The translations under genes and the position numbers were made by a program. The notes under the pieces were generated by a model. That model saw nothing but the letters and a program-made list of their open reading frames with translations. It searched no databases and had not been told where the DNA came from. Positions 34,623 through 45,167 of a stretch of 64,000 bases of DNA are shown here, piece by piece. The stretch comes from Massilia sp. Bi118 (GTDB taxonomy: Bacteria > Pseudomonadota > Gammaproteobacteria > Burkholderiales > Burkholderiaceae_D), in assembly GCF_918697865.1 (NCBI RefSeq), contig NZ_CAKKMV010000015.1:62001-126000 (forward strand), read 5' to 3'. Every line of letters starts with the position of its first letter. Within the stretch, counting starts at the first letter, position 1.

Positions 34623-34623
<1 letters not shown>
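33868..34623 (-). CDS. SDR-family (3-hydroxyacyl-CoA dehydrogenase-like) oxidoreductase, 251 aa
   Basis: Classical short-chain dehydrogenase/reductase: TGASRGIG (cofactor Rossmann motif), LVNNAGQ (NNAG), IVNLASTAG with catalytic Ser, YCAAKHG (YxxxK) and VCPGYTDTDI. The residue after beta2 fits NAD(H) or NADP(H) and was not resolved. In the context it should oxidise the 3-hydroxyacyl-CoA formed by the hydratase. Its ATG overlaps the stop of the monooxygenase/reductase (TGATG), and its own stop overlaps the MarR start. Confidence 0.88.
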
Positions 34624-36998
<2,375 letters not shown>

Positions 36999-37005
36999 AC
37001 GATGT

Positions 37006-38631
37006 TCAGGACTCACGTAATTTGAAGCGCTGCAGCTTGCCCGTTTCCGTGCGCGGCAGCTTGTCGGTAAAGCGCACGGCGCGCGGGTATTTGTAGGGCG
37101 CGATGTGCTGCTTGGCGTAGTCCTGCAGCGCGCGCACCATCCCGGCCGTTCCTTCGAACCCCGGCTTGAGCACGACATGGGCTTCGACGATCTGGCCGCG
37201 CTCCTCGTCGGCGCGGCCGACCACGCCGCACTCGAGCACCGCCGGATGGGTGAGCAGCACGTCCTCGACCTCGGCGCCGGCGATGTTGTAGCCGGCCGAG
37301 ATGATCATGTCGTCGGTGCGCGAGCGGTAGTGGAAATAGCCATCGCCGTCCATCTCGTAGGCGTCGCCGGTCAGGTTCCAGCCGTTCAGCACGTAGTTGC
37401 GCTGGCGCTCGTCCGCCAGGTAGCGGCAGCCGGTCGGCCCCTTGACGGCCAGGCGCCCTATCGTGCCCGGGCCGACGGGCTGGCCGTCCTTGTCGACGAT
37501 GCAGGCACGGTAGCCCGGCACCGGCTTGCCCGTCGCGCCGGGCCGGATGTCGTCGCCGCTGGCGGAAATGAAGATGTGCAGGATTTCGGTGGCGCCGATC
37601 CCATCGATCATGGCGATGCCGGTGGCGGCCTGCCACGCCTCGCGGGTGGCCAGCGGCAGCGCTTCGCCGGCCGAGACGCATTTTTCGAGCGAACCAAGGT
37701 CGAACTTCGGCACCAATGGCGCCATCTGCCGGTAAAAGGTCGGCGCCGTGAAGCACACGGTGGCGCGGAAGCGCGCGATGGCCGCCAGCAGTCCCTCGGG
37801 CGTCAGCTTCTCGATCAGCACCCCGGCCGCGCCGAAGCGCAGCGGGAACAGCAGCAGCCCGCCCAGGCCGAAGGTGAAGGCCAGCGGCGGCGTGCCGATG
37901 AAGATGTCGTCCGAGCCGGCTTTCAAGGTATGGCGCGGGAAGCAGTCGCAGATCGCGAGGATGTCGCGGTGGAAGTGCATGGTGCCCTTCGGGACGCCCG
38001 TGGTGCCCGAGGTGAAGCTGATCAGGCAGACGTCGTCGGCTGCCGTGTCGAGCGCCGCAAACGGGGCCTCGTGCCGGGCCATGCGCGCTTCGAGGCCGTC
38101 CGCGTTGTCGGGATCGTCGAACCAGACGACTGGCGGATGCGCCGCCACCTGTTCCAGCTCGCCGGCAAGGGAACGCGCGCACAGCACCGCGTTCACCTGC
38201 GCCTTCTCGACGATGACGCCGAGCTCGCGGGCGCGCAGCAGCGGCATGGTCGGCACGGCCACCAGCCCTGCCTTGAGCACCGCAAGAATCGACGCCGCCA
38301 TCATCGGGCAGTTCGCACCGCGCAGCAGCACGCGGTTGCCGGGCACCAGGCCCAGGTCGGCGCGCAGCACGTGGGCGATGCGGTCGACCTGGCGCTGCAG
38401 CTCGGCATAGGTCCAGCGCAGCTGATCGCCGATGACGGCCGTGCGTTCGCCACGGCCCGCAGCCACGTGGGCGTCCAGCAGCTCGGCCACGCAGTTCAGG
38501 CGCGCCGGGTACTGGAGTTCGGGAAGATCGAAGACGAGGTCCGGCCACTGCTCGCGTGGCGGAAGGTGGTCCCGCGCGAAGCTGTCGACGTGGGCCGTGG
38601 GCGTGAATTCTGCTGCGGAAAAGCTTGTCAT
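37006..38631 (-). CDS. abmG: 2-Aminobenzoate-CoA ligase (benzoate-CoA ligase family), 541 aa
   Basis: AMP-forming acyl-CoA synthetase and first gene of the anthranilate operon. It should activate 2-aminobenzoate (possibly benzoate or salicylate analogues) to the CoA thioester with ATP. Signatures: SFTSGTTGVPKGTMHFHRD (P-loop-like), IDGIGATEILHIFISA (the adenylate and aryl pocket region of benzoate-CoA-ligase types), LTGDAYEMDGDGYFHYRSRTDDMI and PRTETGKLQRF with the C-terminal catalytic Lys. The pairing with the monooxygenase/reductase makes anthranilate the best substrate guess. Confidence 0.85.
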   Translation of the reverse strand: MTSFSAAEFTPTAHVDSFARDHLPPREQWPDLVFDLPELQYPARLNCVAELLDAHVAAGRGERTAVIGDQLRWTYAELQRQVDRIAHVLRADLGLVPGNRVLLRGANCPMMAASILAVLKAGLVAVPTMPLLRARELGVIVEKAQVNAVLCARSLAGELEQVAAHPPVVWFDDPDNADGLEARMARHEAPFAALDTAADDVCLISFTSGTTGVPKGTMHFHRDILAICDCFPRHTLKAGSDDIFIGTPPLAFTFGLGGLLLFPLRFGAAGVLIEKLTPEGLLAAIARFRATVCFTAPTFYRQMAPLVPKFDLGSLEKCVSAGEALPLATREAWQAATGIAMIDGIGATEILHIFISASGDDIRPGATGKPVPGYRACIVDKDGQPVGPGTIGRLAVKGPTGCRYLADERQRNYVLNGWNLTGDAYEMDGDGYFHYRSRTDDMIISAGYNIAGAEVEDVLLTHPAVLECGVVGRADEERGQIVEAHVVLKPGFEGTAGMVRALQDYAKQHIAPYKYPRAVRFTDKLPRTETGKLQRFKLRES

Positions 38632-38676
38632 TGAAGCGCTCCGGAGAAAGGATCGGTCGGTGCGTACCGGCAGATA

Positions 38677-38699
38677 CTTTAAGCCTAAAGCAAATTCAA
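38677..38699 (-). promoter_or_regulatory. Candidate promoter and MarR operator of the anthranilate operon
   Basis: On the minus strand, TTGAAT (38699-38694) is a plausible -35. An inverted repeat CTTTA-GGCT-TAAAG (38690-38677) lies immediately downstream, where the spacer would be, and TATCTG follows 17 bases after the -35. A palindrome between -35 and -10 is a classical MarR repressor site. It is 46 bases or more from the ligase ATG. Confidence 0.5.
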
Positions 38700-38722
38700 G
38701 ACAAGCTTATTCTCGAGCTGGC

Positions 38723-38759
38723 GCAACCGGTAGGGTGGGCACACCGTGCCCACGGTTGC
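38723..38759. repeat. REP-like extended hairpin downstream of the TonB receptor
   Basis: Nested inverted repeat: outer GCAACCG (38723-38729) / CGGTTGC (38753-38759); inner GTGGGCAC-ACC-GTGCCCAC (38735-38753). The core GTAGGGTGGGCAC...GTGCCCAC matches a dispersed intergenic hairpin I have seen in many beta- and gammaproteobacterial genomes. It lies between the convergent-side ends of the receptor gene and the ligase promoter, nine bases after the receptor stop. It may act as a terminator or an mRNA-stabilising element. Confidence 0.65.
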
Positions 38760-38767
38760 ATGCAGAC

Positions 38768-40954
38768 TTAGAATTTCATTTCGACGGTTGCGCGAACACT
38801 GCGATGCACAGGATTCAAGGTACGGCTGGTCTGGGTCCCGGCCGCCGTCGTGTAGCTGCTCTGGCTGATGACGTCCTGGGCCAGCAGGTTCGAGGTCGCC
38901 ACGCGCAGCTGCAGCTTCGGCGTGAACTTCCACAGCGCGTACAGATCCAGGTCGCGGCGCACTGACTGGTAGCTGATCTGGTTGCCCGAGACGCGCACGA
39001 AGCCGCCGTTCTTGAAGACATAGCTGCCGCCCAGGGTCAGCGCGCCGGTCTTGTAGTCGGCGCCCAGGGTCGCGGACAGCGGAGTCTGGCCGTCCAGGCG
39101 GTTGTCCGGGCCCGGCACCGAGTCCACCGTCGACCAGTTGCGCGACAGGCTGGCGCGCAGGTCGAGGTTGGTCGTCGTTTCCATCACCGCCTTCAACGGG
39201 AACTTGGCTTCCAGTTCGACGCCGTAGGTTTTCGCATTGCCGCTGTTGGTCGGGGTCGAGACCCAGCGCGCGCCGTCGAATACCACCAGGCTGCGCGTGT
39301 AGTCGGTGATGCGGCGGCTCGACACGCTGGCCGACAGCAGTGCGCCTTCGGCCCAGTAATGCTCCCAGGAGGCGTCGATGCCCAGCGCCAGCTCCGGCTT
39401 CAGGTTCGGGTTGCCGATCGAATCGGGTTCGGTCTGGCTGTTGTTCACCGAGGTGAAGCGGTGCGGGATGATCTGCTGCTGGTTCGGCGCCTTGTAGGTG
39501 CGCGTCACGGCCAGGCGCAGCTGGTCGCCCTTGGTGCCGGGAATCTTGTACAGGGTTTGCGCGATCGGGCTCAGGACCGAGGAATTGTTCTTCACCTGGG
39601 CGTAGGTATTCCCTTCCGTCGAGGTGCGGATGCCTTCCCAGCGCGCGCCCAGGTACACCGACCAGGCCGGCGTCACGTTCCACTCGTCCTGGCCATACAC
39701 GGCCAGGCGCGACACGGCGGATTCGTAGAACTCGTCGCCGCCCGGCAGCGAGACCGTCGGCGCGGCGGCGTCGCGTTCGAGACGCCGGTCGTCACCGCTC
39801 TGGTAGCCGCCGTCCCAGCCGAAGGCCAGCGCGTGGCCCTCGAAGCGGCTGCTGGTGTACTTGCCGGTCGAGGTCAGGCCGCGCACGGCGGCATCGGACT
39901 CGATGAAGGCGCTCAGCGGACTGGCGGCCGGATTGCCGCCGCCGAAGCGGTACATCGAGTTGCCGGCGCCGACATACAGGCCGCTCAGCTTCGCATCCAG
40001 CTTGGCGCCGGATTCGAACTTGTGGACCCAGTTCAGCTCTTCGCGGAAGACGTGGTTATGGTTGGTCATGCTCTGGTCGAGCCGCGGATAGGCGGGGATA
40101 GGACCGAGGAGCGTCTCGATGCGGCCGGCTTCGACCTGGCTGAAGTTTGCCCAGTTGGCAAAAGTTTGCGAAGTCAGCGTGTCGCCGTTCCCGAAGGTGT
40201 AGTTGATGCGCGGGGTCAGGTTGACCGCGCTGATGCGGGCGTCCTGCGGGGTTTTGCTCTGGCGCAGGCCGGTCATGACGCCGGCGGGATTGAAGAAGGT
40301 TTCGATCGTCTCCGGCTCGTTGGTGAAGCGGTTCTGGAACACGTTCATCGCAAACGAATAGGACAGTTTGCCGAGCTTGTCCGACAGCTGCAGGCTGGCG
40401 GTCGGGCTGTTCTGCGCGGCGCCATGGCCATAGCCCAGCTTCAGTTCGCGCTGTGCCGCCTTGACGGACTTCTTCAACACCACGTTGATGGTGCCGGCGA
40501 TCGACTGGGTCGAGAACTCGGCGCTGGCGGCGCGCAGCACCTCGATGCGCTCGATGACTTCCGGCGACAGCGAGCTGATGTCGAAGCCGGCCGGTGCGCG
40601 TTCGCCGTTCAGCAGGATCTGCGTGTAGCCGTTGCCGAGGCCGCGCATGCGGATCTCGCCGCCGCGACCGCTGCTGCTGACGGTCACGCCGGGCACGCGC
40701 TTGAGGACGTCGAGCACGTTGGTGTCGCCGTATTTGACGATTTCCTCGTTATTGACGACGATCTTGCTGGCGGTGTCGTCGCGGCGCGGGTCGTAGGAAG
40801 CGGCGGCGCCCTTCACTTCGACCTGCTGGATTTTTTGGGAGTCCGCGGCCGGCGCCTGCTCTTTCGAAACAGGCGCCTGCTGGGCGTGGACGGGGACCAT
40901 GGCGGCCGCAACGGCGGCGGCCACGATGGTCAAACGGAATGGAAAGGCTGGCAT
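38768..40954 (-). CDS. TonB-dependent outer-membrane receptor, 728 aa
   Basis: Ligand-gated beta-barrel importer. Signal peptide MPAFPFRLTIVAAAVAAAMV ends near VHAQ. The plug domain holds VLDVLKRVPGVTVSSSGRGG, IRMRGLGNGYTQILLNGE, and IERIEVLRAASAEF followed by IAGTINVVLKK. The barrel then ends in the aromatic C-terminus VRATVEMKF. The ATG at 40954 gives a normal signal peptide; an ATG at 40987 would add eleven residues with acidic character. Ligand unknown. It is not next to a FecI/FecR pair. The intergenic region upstream has an imperfect palindrome (41037-41066) that may be its operator. Confidence 0.9.
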   Translation of the reverse strand: MPAFPFRLTIVAAAVAAAMVPVHAQQAPVSKEQAPAADSQKIQQVEVKGAAASYDPRRDDTASKIVVNNEEIVKYGDTNVLDVLKRVPGVTVSSSGRGGEIRMRGLGNGYTQILLNGERAPAGFDISSLSPEVIERIEVLRAASAEFSTQSIAGTINVVLKKSVKAAQRELKLGYGHGAAQNSPTASLQLSDKLGKLSYSFAMNVFQNRFTNEPETIETFFNPAGVMTGLRQSKTPQDARISAVNLTPRINYTFGNGDTLTSQTFANWANFSQVEAGRIETLLGPIPAYPRLDQSMTNHNHVFREELNWVHKFESGAKLDAKLSGLYVGAGNSMYRFGGGNPAASPLSAFIESDAAVRGLTSTGKYTSSRFEGHALAFGWDGGYQSGDDRRLERDAAAPTVSLPGGDEFYESAVSRLAVYGQDEWNVTPAWSVYLGARWEGIRTSTEGNTYAQVKNNSSVLSPIAQTLYKIPGTKGDQLRLAVTRTYKAPNQQQIIPHRFTSVNNSQTEPDSIGNPNLKPELALGIDASWEHYWAEGALLSASVSSRRITDYTRSLVVFDGARWVSTPTNSGNAKTYGVELEAKFPLKAVMETTTNLDLRASLSRNWSTVDSVPGPDNRLDGQTPLSATLGADYKTGALTLGGSYVFKNGGFVRVSGNQISYQSVRRDLDLYALWKFTPKLQLRVATSNLLAQDVISQSSYTTAAGTQTSRTLNPVHRSVRATVEMKF

Positions 40955-41035
40955 GTCAATCTGTTCAAAGTTGAAATGGACCGCCATTTTCCGTCATCTT
41001 TACGCCATTCAGTTGCCAATACGTAAATATTTTTG

Positions 41036-41066
41036 ATATGCATGCATCAATTAATATGTATGCATA
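41036..41066. promoter_or_regulatory. AT-rich imperfect palindrome between the TonB receptor and psd
   Basis: Left arm TATGCATGCAT (41037-41047), eight-base AT-rich spacer, right arm ATGTATGCATA (41056-41066): 10 of 11 positions pair. Equally it is a direct repeat ATATGCATGCAT / ATATGTATGCAT, offset 18 bases (41036 and 41054). It stands out from the GC-rich surroundings and lies 83 bases upstream of the receptor ATG and 84 bases before the psd start. Probably a repressor or activator site. Confidence 0.5.
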
Positions 41067-41116
41067 CTGAAAACGATGTCAGAATGCAACGCTGCCCCTT
41101 TGTCCGGCCTGCCCGT

Positions 41117-41122
41117 TATAAT
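41117..41122 (+). promoter_or_regulatory. Candidate -10 box of psd
   Basis: Perfect TATAAT, 28 bases before the GTG start. No good -35 box is visible at 16-18 bases upstream, so it may need an activator. Confidence 0.45.
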
Positions 41123-41149
41123 CAGACATCTTCTATTCGAGGTTTTACC

Positions 41150-42004
41150 GTGTCCGATCGCATCAAAGTCCTGCCGCAATATCTGCTGCCCAAGCAGCGC
41201 CTGACGACCTTTGCCGGCCGCGTCGCCGGCGCCAAGGGCGGCTCGATGACGACCAGGCTGATCCGCTGGTTCGTCGGCAAGTACGGGGTCAACATGGAAG
41301 AAGCCGAGAATTCGGACATCGCCAGCTACACCAGCTTCAACGACTTCTTCACCCGCCCCCTGAAAGCCGGCGCGCGGCCGCTGGCGGACGCCGCCTTCGT
41401 CTGCCCGGTCGACGGCGCCATCAGCCAGTTCGGTTCGATCGACGACCACCACATCCTGCAGGCCAAGGGCCACCGTTTCACCACCACCGAACTGGTGGGC
41501 GGCGACGCCGAACTGGCCAAGCAGTTCCAGCACGGCAGCTTCGCCAACCTGTATTTGTCGCCGAAGGATTACCACCGCCTGCACATGCCCTGCGACGGCC
41601 GCCTGACCCGCATGATCTACGTGCCGGGCGCCCTGTTCTCGGTGAACCCGACCACGGCGCGCGGCGTGCCCAACCTGTTCGCGCGCAACGAGCGCGTGGT
41701 CTGCGTGTTCGAGTCGGAGCAGTACGGGCCTTTCGTGATGGTGCTGGTCGGCGCGACCATCGTCGGTAGCATGGCGACGGTGTGGCACGGCGTGGTGAAC
41801 CCGAAGCGCCCGCAGAAGATCAGCGAGTGGTCTTATCTCGACCAGAACATCGTCCTGAAGAAGGGTGAGGAGATGGGGCGCTTCCTGCTGGGGTCGACCA
41901 TCGTCATGCTGTTCAAGGCGAATACCATCAGCTTCAACCAGGACTGGGCGCCGGAGCGTTCAGTGCGCCTGGGTGAGCTGATGGGCGACTTCAGCGGCGG
42001 CTGA
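41150..42004 (+). CDS. psd: Phosphatidylserine decarboxylase proenzyme, 284 aa
   Basis: Makes phosphatidylethanolamine from phosphatidylserine at the inner membrane. The pyruvoyl-forming site FLLGSTIVMLF (LGST; cleavage between Gly and Ser) is near the C-terminus. Other family blocks are VCPVDGAISQFG, FANLYLSPKDYHRLHMPCDG, NERVVCVFESEQYGPFVMVLVGA and LKKGEEMGRF. Length and layout match the single-membrane-associated E. coli type. The start is a GTG with GAGG seven bases upstream; the frame is open further but only into the intergenic region. It stands alone on its strand. Confidence 0.95.
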   Translation: MSDRIKVLPQYLLPKQRLTTFAGRVAGAKGGSMTTRLIRWFVGKYGVNMEEAENSDIASYTSFNDFFTRPLKAGARPLADAAFVCPVDGAISQFGSIDDHHILQAKGHRFTTTELVGGDAELAKQFQHGSFANLYLSPKDYHRLHMPCDGRLTRMIYVPGALFSVNPTTARGVPNLFARNERVVCVFESEQYGPFVMVLVGATIVGSMATVWHGVVNPKRPQKISEWSYLDQNIVLKKGEEMGRFLLGSTIVMLFKANTISFNQDWAPERSVRLGELMGDFSGG

Positions 42005-42012
42005 AGCCCGAC

Positions 42013-42465
42013 TTATTCTGCCGGTATTTCGAAGAAGTGCAGAGTGGGATGCGGCAGCGCCAATTCCTTGCCAACTTGCGCAAGGGCATGCCTGGCCGCG
42101 TCGTTATCCATGCCGCAGGTGATGATGAAGTTTTTCATCCCATGCCGCCTGGCCAGCGCAGCCAGCGCCTTGACCGCTGCCTTGCTGTGGCCGCGATTTC
42201 GATACGGCGGATCGACATGGCCGCCGGAGTTTCCGGTATCCCCTACCAGGTCCGGCGTACCCGGCGTGAAATGATATTGCCCGACATAGCTGCCGTCGGA
42301 CGCCTGCAGATTGAACAGATACAGTGGAAGCTTGCGTTCGGGATCGAACTTGTATCCTTCAAGGAGTAGCTTTGTCCGGCCGTGAGCCAGGTGACGGACA
42401 TCGTCAAAAAGACCGAATTGCGCCGGCTCGCCGGGCAGCTCTTCAAGCAATGCATTCACCGTCAT
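42013..42465 (-). CDS. GNAT-family acetyltransferase, 150 aa
   Basis: GNAT fold: LPLYLFNLQASDGSYVGQYHF, then GHVDPPYRNRGHSKAAVKALAALARRHG (acetyl-CoA loop R-N-R-G-H-S) and ITCGMDNDAARHALAQVGKEL. It is of the type annotated as tagatose-6-phosphate kinase-associated or general GNAT; substrate unknown. Its 3' end is eight bases from the psd stop, in convergent orientation. Confidence 0.8.
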   Translation of the reverse strand: MTVNALLEELPGEPAQFGLFDDVRHLAHGRTKLLLEGYKFDPERKLPLYLFNLQASDGSYVGQYHFTPGTPDLVGDTGNSGGHVDPPYRNRGHSKAAVKALAALARRHGMKNFIITCGMDNDAARHALAQVGKELALPHPTLHFFEIPAE

Positions 42466-42578
42466 GATGAACCTCTCTTTGTTGGTGTTTTACTACCTGT
42501 ACTCAAGAGACCTGTTCAGAAGCATGCCGCAATCGCCGGCCCGGGTCGACCTAGTCATATGAAGAGGTAGGCGGTGGA

Positions 42579-43505
42579 TCAAGCCGCCCTGCTCTCTGCC
42601 TGCTGCCGCGCCCGCGCACAGCAAGCCTCGTCCAGCATGTCCAGGAAAGCCCGGGTCTTGGCCGGCATCAGCCGCCGGCCAGGGAACACGGCCCACCCGG
42701 TCGCCGCCGGCAAGTCCCAGTCCGGCAGCACCCGCACCAGCTCTCCCTTTTTGAGCATCGGCCCGGCGAAAAGATCCGAGCTCGCCGCAATGCCCGCGCC
42801 GCCGCAGGCGATCTTCGCCAGCAGCTCCGGCGAGTTCGCGGTCAGGCGCGCCTGCACCGGGCGCTCCCAGCGGGTCTTGCCGCGTTCCAGCATCCATTGC
42901 GCGGCGCCGCCGCTGCGGCTCAGGATGCACAGCAAGTCGTGCTTCAGCAGGTCGTCGGGATGCTCCGGCAGGCCATGCTGCGCAATGTACGAGGGCGCCG
43001 CGTACAAGCCGAAGCGCTCCAGCGAGACCCGGCGCGCGTTGAGGGTCGAATCCTCGGGCAGGTCGCCCATGCGGATCGCGATGTCGAAACCCTCGGCCAC
43101 CAGGTCGACCCGGCGCGGCGACAGATCCAGTTCCAGCGACACCGCCGGATAGCGCGCCAGGAAGCGCGACATCATCTCCGTCATGCCGAGGTTGGCGAAG
43201 TCGCCCGGCATCGAGATCCGCAGCTTGCCGCTCGGCTCGGCCTGGCGGTGCTGGGCCAGCGCACCGGCCGCCTCCACCTCTTCGGCCACCTTGCGCGCGT
43301 GCTCGAGCAGGCTTTCGCCGAATTCCGTCAGCACCAGCCGGCGCGTGGTGCGCTGCAGGAGGCGCTCGCCCAGGCTGGCTTCCAGCAGGGCGATACGGCG
43401 CGAAACCGTCGATTTCGGCAAGTCGAGGCGCTGCGCGGCCATGCTGAAACTGCCGGCCTCCACGATGCGGGCGAAGAGCAGCATGTCGTTCGGTTCGAGG
43501 TGCAT
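42579..43505 (-). CDS. LysR-family regulator divergent from the azoreductase, 308 aa
   Basis: Typical LysR: N-terminal HTH (IVEAGSFSMAAQRLDLPKSTVSRRIALLE, residues about 10-40) and a periplasmic-binding-like effector domain (LRISMPGDFANLGMTEMMSRF onward). It is transcribed divergently from the FMN azoreductase gene with 109 bases between starts. LysR regulators next to azoreductase/pirin genes usually respond to quinones or electrophiles and control the neighbour. A GTGTC-N6-GACAC repeat lies in the shared region. Confidence 0.9.
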   Translation of the reverse strand: MHLEPNDMLLFARIVEAGSFSMAAQRLDLPKSTVSRRIALLEASLGERLLQRTTRRLVLTEFGESLLEHARKVAEEVEAAGALAQHRQAEPSGKLRISMPGDFANLGMTEMMSRFLARYPAVSLELDLSPRRVDLVAEGFDIAIRMGDLPEDSTLNARRVSLERFGLYAAPSYIAQHGLPEHPDDLLKHDLLCILSRSGGAAQWMLERGKTRWERPVQARLTANSPELLAKIACGGAGIAASSDLFAGPMLKKGELVRVLPDWDLPAATGWAVFPGRRLMPAKTRAFLDMLDEACCARARQQAESRAA

Positions 43506-43573
43506 AATTGTTCCACTGGTTGAATAATGTTATCCATTCTAGCGCCTTCCGCACGATAGATGGAACCGTTAAA

Positions 43574-43589
43574 GTGTCTCCATCGACAC
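43574..43589. promoter_or_regulatory. Candidate LysR operator upstream of azoR
   Basis: Perfect inverted repeat GTGTC-TCCATC-GACAC, 25 bases before the azoreductase ATG. An overlapping longer repeat GATGGA-N14-TCCATC spans 43559-43584. Both lie in the LysR/azoR intergenic region, where a LysR site is expected. Confidence 0.45.
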
Positions 43590-43614
43590 ACCAACCGACA
43601 CGAAGGGACACCAA

Positions 43615-44208
43615 ATGAACATCCTGCAAATCAATTCCAGCCTGCGCGGCGCCAACTCCGAATCGAACCGCGTGGCCAGCAACATCGTCGCCAGGCTCAG
43701 CGCCGCCAACCCGGGCGCCATCGTGACCGTGCGTGACGTCGGCGCGAAATCGCACCCGGTGCTGGACGAAGCCGCCCTGGGCGCCCTGTTCACTCCGGCC
43801 GACCAGCGTACCCCCGAGCAGGCCGCCCGCGTGGCCCTGGACGACGCGCTGATCGCCGAAGTGCAGGCCGCCGACGTGGTCGTGATCGGCGCCCCGATGT
43901 ACAACTTCGGCATGCCGATCCAGCTGAAGGCCTGGTTCGACGCGATCGCTCGCGCCGGCGTCACCTTCCGCTATACCGAATCGGGTCCGGAAGGCCTGCT
44001 GAAGAATAAAAAGGTCTTCGTGGCCACCGCGCGCGGCGGCATCTACCCGGAAGACGCGGATCCGCAAGTGCCGCACATCCGCATGCTGCTGAACTTCCTG
44101 GGCATGACCGACTCGACTTTCGTGTACTCGAACGGCCAGTCGATGGGCCCGGATGCCGCTGGCAAGGGCCAGGCCGAGGCCGACGCGGTCGTCGCCGCCA
44201 TCGCCTAA
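43615..44208 (+). CDS. azoR: FMN-dependent NADH-azoreductase/quinone reductase, 197 aa
   Basis: Flavodoxin-like AzoR family: MNILQINSSLRGANSESNRVA (phosphate-binding loop), VVVIGAPMYNFGMPIQLKAWFD (FMN-binding) and KVFVATARGGIY (flavin contact). It reduces quinones by two electrons and azo dyes in vitro. It is divergent from LysR and followed by a terminator-like hairpin and then the pirin gene; the two are often cotranscribed in electrophile-stress loci. Confidence 0.92.
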   Translation: MNILQINSSLRGANSESNRVASNIVARLSAANPGAIVTVRDVGAKSHPVLDEAALGALFTPADQRTPEQAARVALDDALIAEVQAADVVVIGAPMYNFGMPIQLKAWFDAIARAGVTFRYTESGPEGLLKNKKVFVATARGGIYPEDADPQVPHIRMLLNFLGMTDSTFVYSNGQSMGPDAAGKGQAEADAVVAAIA

Positions 44209-44213
44209 ATCCG

Positions 44214-44238
44214 GCGGCCTTCGGGCCGCTTGTTATTT
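44214..44238 (+). terminator. Terminator-like hairpin between azoR and the pirin gene
   Basis: Perfect 6-bp stem GCGGCC-TTCG-GGCCGC (44214-44229) followed by TTGTTATTT. It is only 24 bases before the pirin ATG, so it may be an intra-operon attenuator giving more azoreductase than pirin. Confidence 0.65.
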
Positions 44239-44253
44239 CAACAGGAGATCGAG

Positions 44254-45135
44254 ATGGAAAACCAGACTGCTGTCGACATCGCACCGGAGCATGTTGCACA
44301 AAGCCGCCGCATCGAGCGCGTGCTCGGCGGCCAGTTCGTGATGGATGGCGCGGGCGTGAAGATCAACCGCGTGCTGACCCAGCCGCTGCAGCGCCGCCTC
44401 GATCCCTTCCTGATGCTGGATGCCTTCGGCAGCGACAAGGCGGGCGACTACATCGCCGGCTTCCCCGAGCACCCGCACCGCGGCTTCGAGACCGTCACCT
44501 ACATGCTGGCCGGCCGCATGCGCCACCGCGACAGCGCCGGCAACGAAGGCGTGGTCAGCGACGGCGGCGTGCAATGGATGACCGCCGGCCGCGGCGTGGC
44601 GCACTCCGAGATGCCCGAGCAGAACGAGGGCCTGATGGAAGGCTTCCAGCTGTGGCTCAACCTGCCGGCGAAGGACAAGATGTGCGCGCCCTGGTACCGC
44701 GACATCCCGAACGAGGAAGTGCCGCGCTTCACGCTGCCGTCGGGTGCGTCCGTGCAGGTGATCGCCGGCAGCTCGCATGGCGTCGATGGCGCCGTGCAGC
44801 GCGAAGCGACCCAGCCGCTCTACCTCGACATCCACCTGCCGCAGGGCGTGGAATTCGAGCAGCCGCTGCCGGCCGGGCACAATGCCTTCTTCTATGTCTA
44901 TCGCGGCGAAGTCGTGGTGGACGGCAAGGCGGTGCCGCAGGCGCGCATGGCCATCCTCGACAATGCGAAAGAAGCGGACGGCGTGCGCATCAAGGCCAGC
45001 GCCGATGCGCGATTCATCCTGATCGCGGGGCGGCCGCTGAACGAGCCGATCGCGCAGTATGGGCCCTTCGTGATGAACACCAACGCCGAGGTGTTCCAGG
45101 CGGTAGAGGATTTCCGCGCCGGGCGCTTCGCCTGA
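44254..45135 (+). CDS. Pirin-family protein (quercetinase-like bicupin), 293 aa
   Basis: Bicupin. The N-terminal cupin carries the metal motif in FPEHPHRGFETVTYMLAG and QWMTAGRGVAHSE (His, His, His/Glu). The C-terminal pirin domain has HNAFFYVYRGEVVVDG. Pirins are metal-dependent; some, like YhhW, oxidise quercetin, while others are regulators. Paired with azoreductase it likely serves quinone/flavonoid stress. AGGAG six bases upstream supports the ATG at 44254. Confidence 0.9.
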   Translation: MENQTAVDIAPEHVAQSRRIERVLGGQFVMDGAGVKINRVLTQPLQRRLDPFLMLDAFGSDKAGDYIAGFPEHPHRGFETVTYMLAGRMRHRDSAGNEGVVSDGGVQWMTAGRGVAHSEMPEQNEGLMEGFQLWLNLPAKDKMCAPWYRDIPNEEVPRFTLPSGASVQVIAGSSHGVDGAVQREATQPLYLDIHLPQGVEFEQPLPAGHNAFFYVYRGEVVVDGKAVPQARMAILDNAKEADGVRIKASADARFILIAGRPLNEPIAQYGPFVMNTNAEVFQAVEDFRAGRFA

Positions 45136-45167
45136 TCGCCCGGACGATCTTCAGTTAGACTAGCGGC

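Noticed and set aside
38768..40954. FecI/FecR-type signalling for the TonB receptor
   Set aside because: No sigma/anti-sigma gene pair is adjacent and no N-terminal signalling domain is evident before the plug.
39359..41026. Plus-strand 555-aa open frame opposite the TonB receptor
   Set aside because: Shadow frame with no recognisable domain; the receptor on the other strand has plug and barrel motifs.
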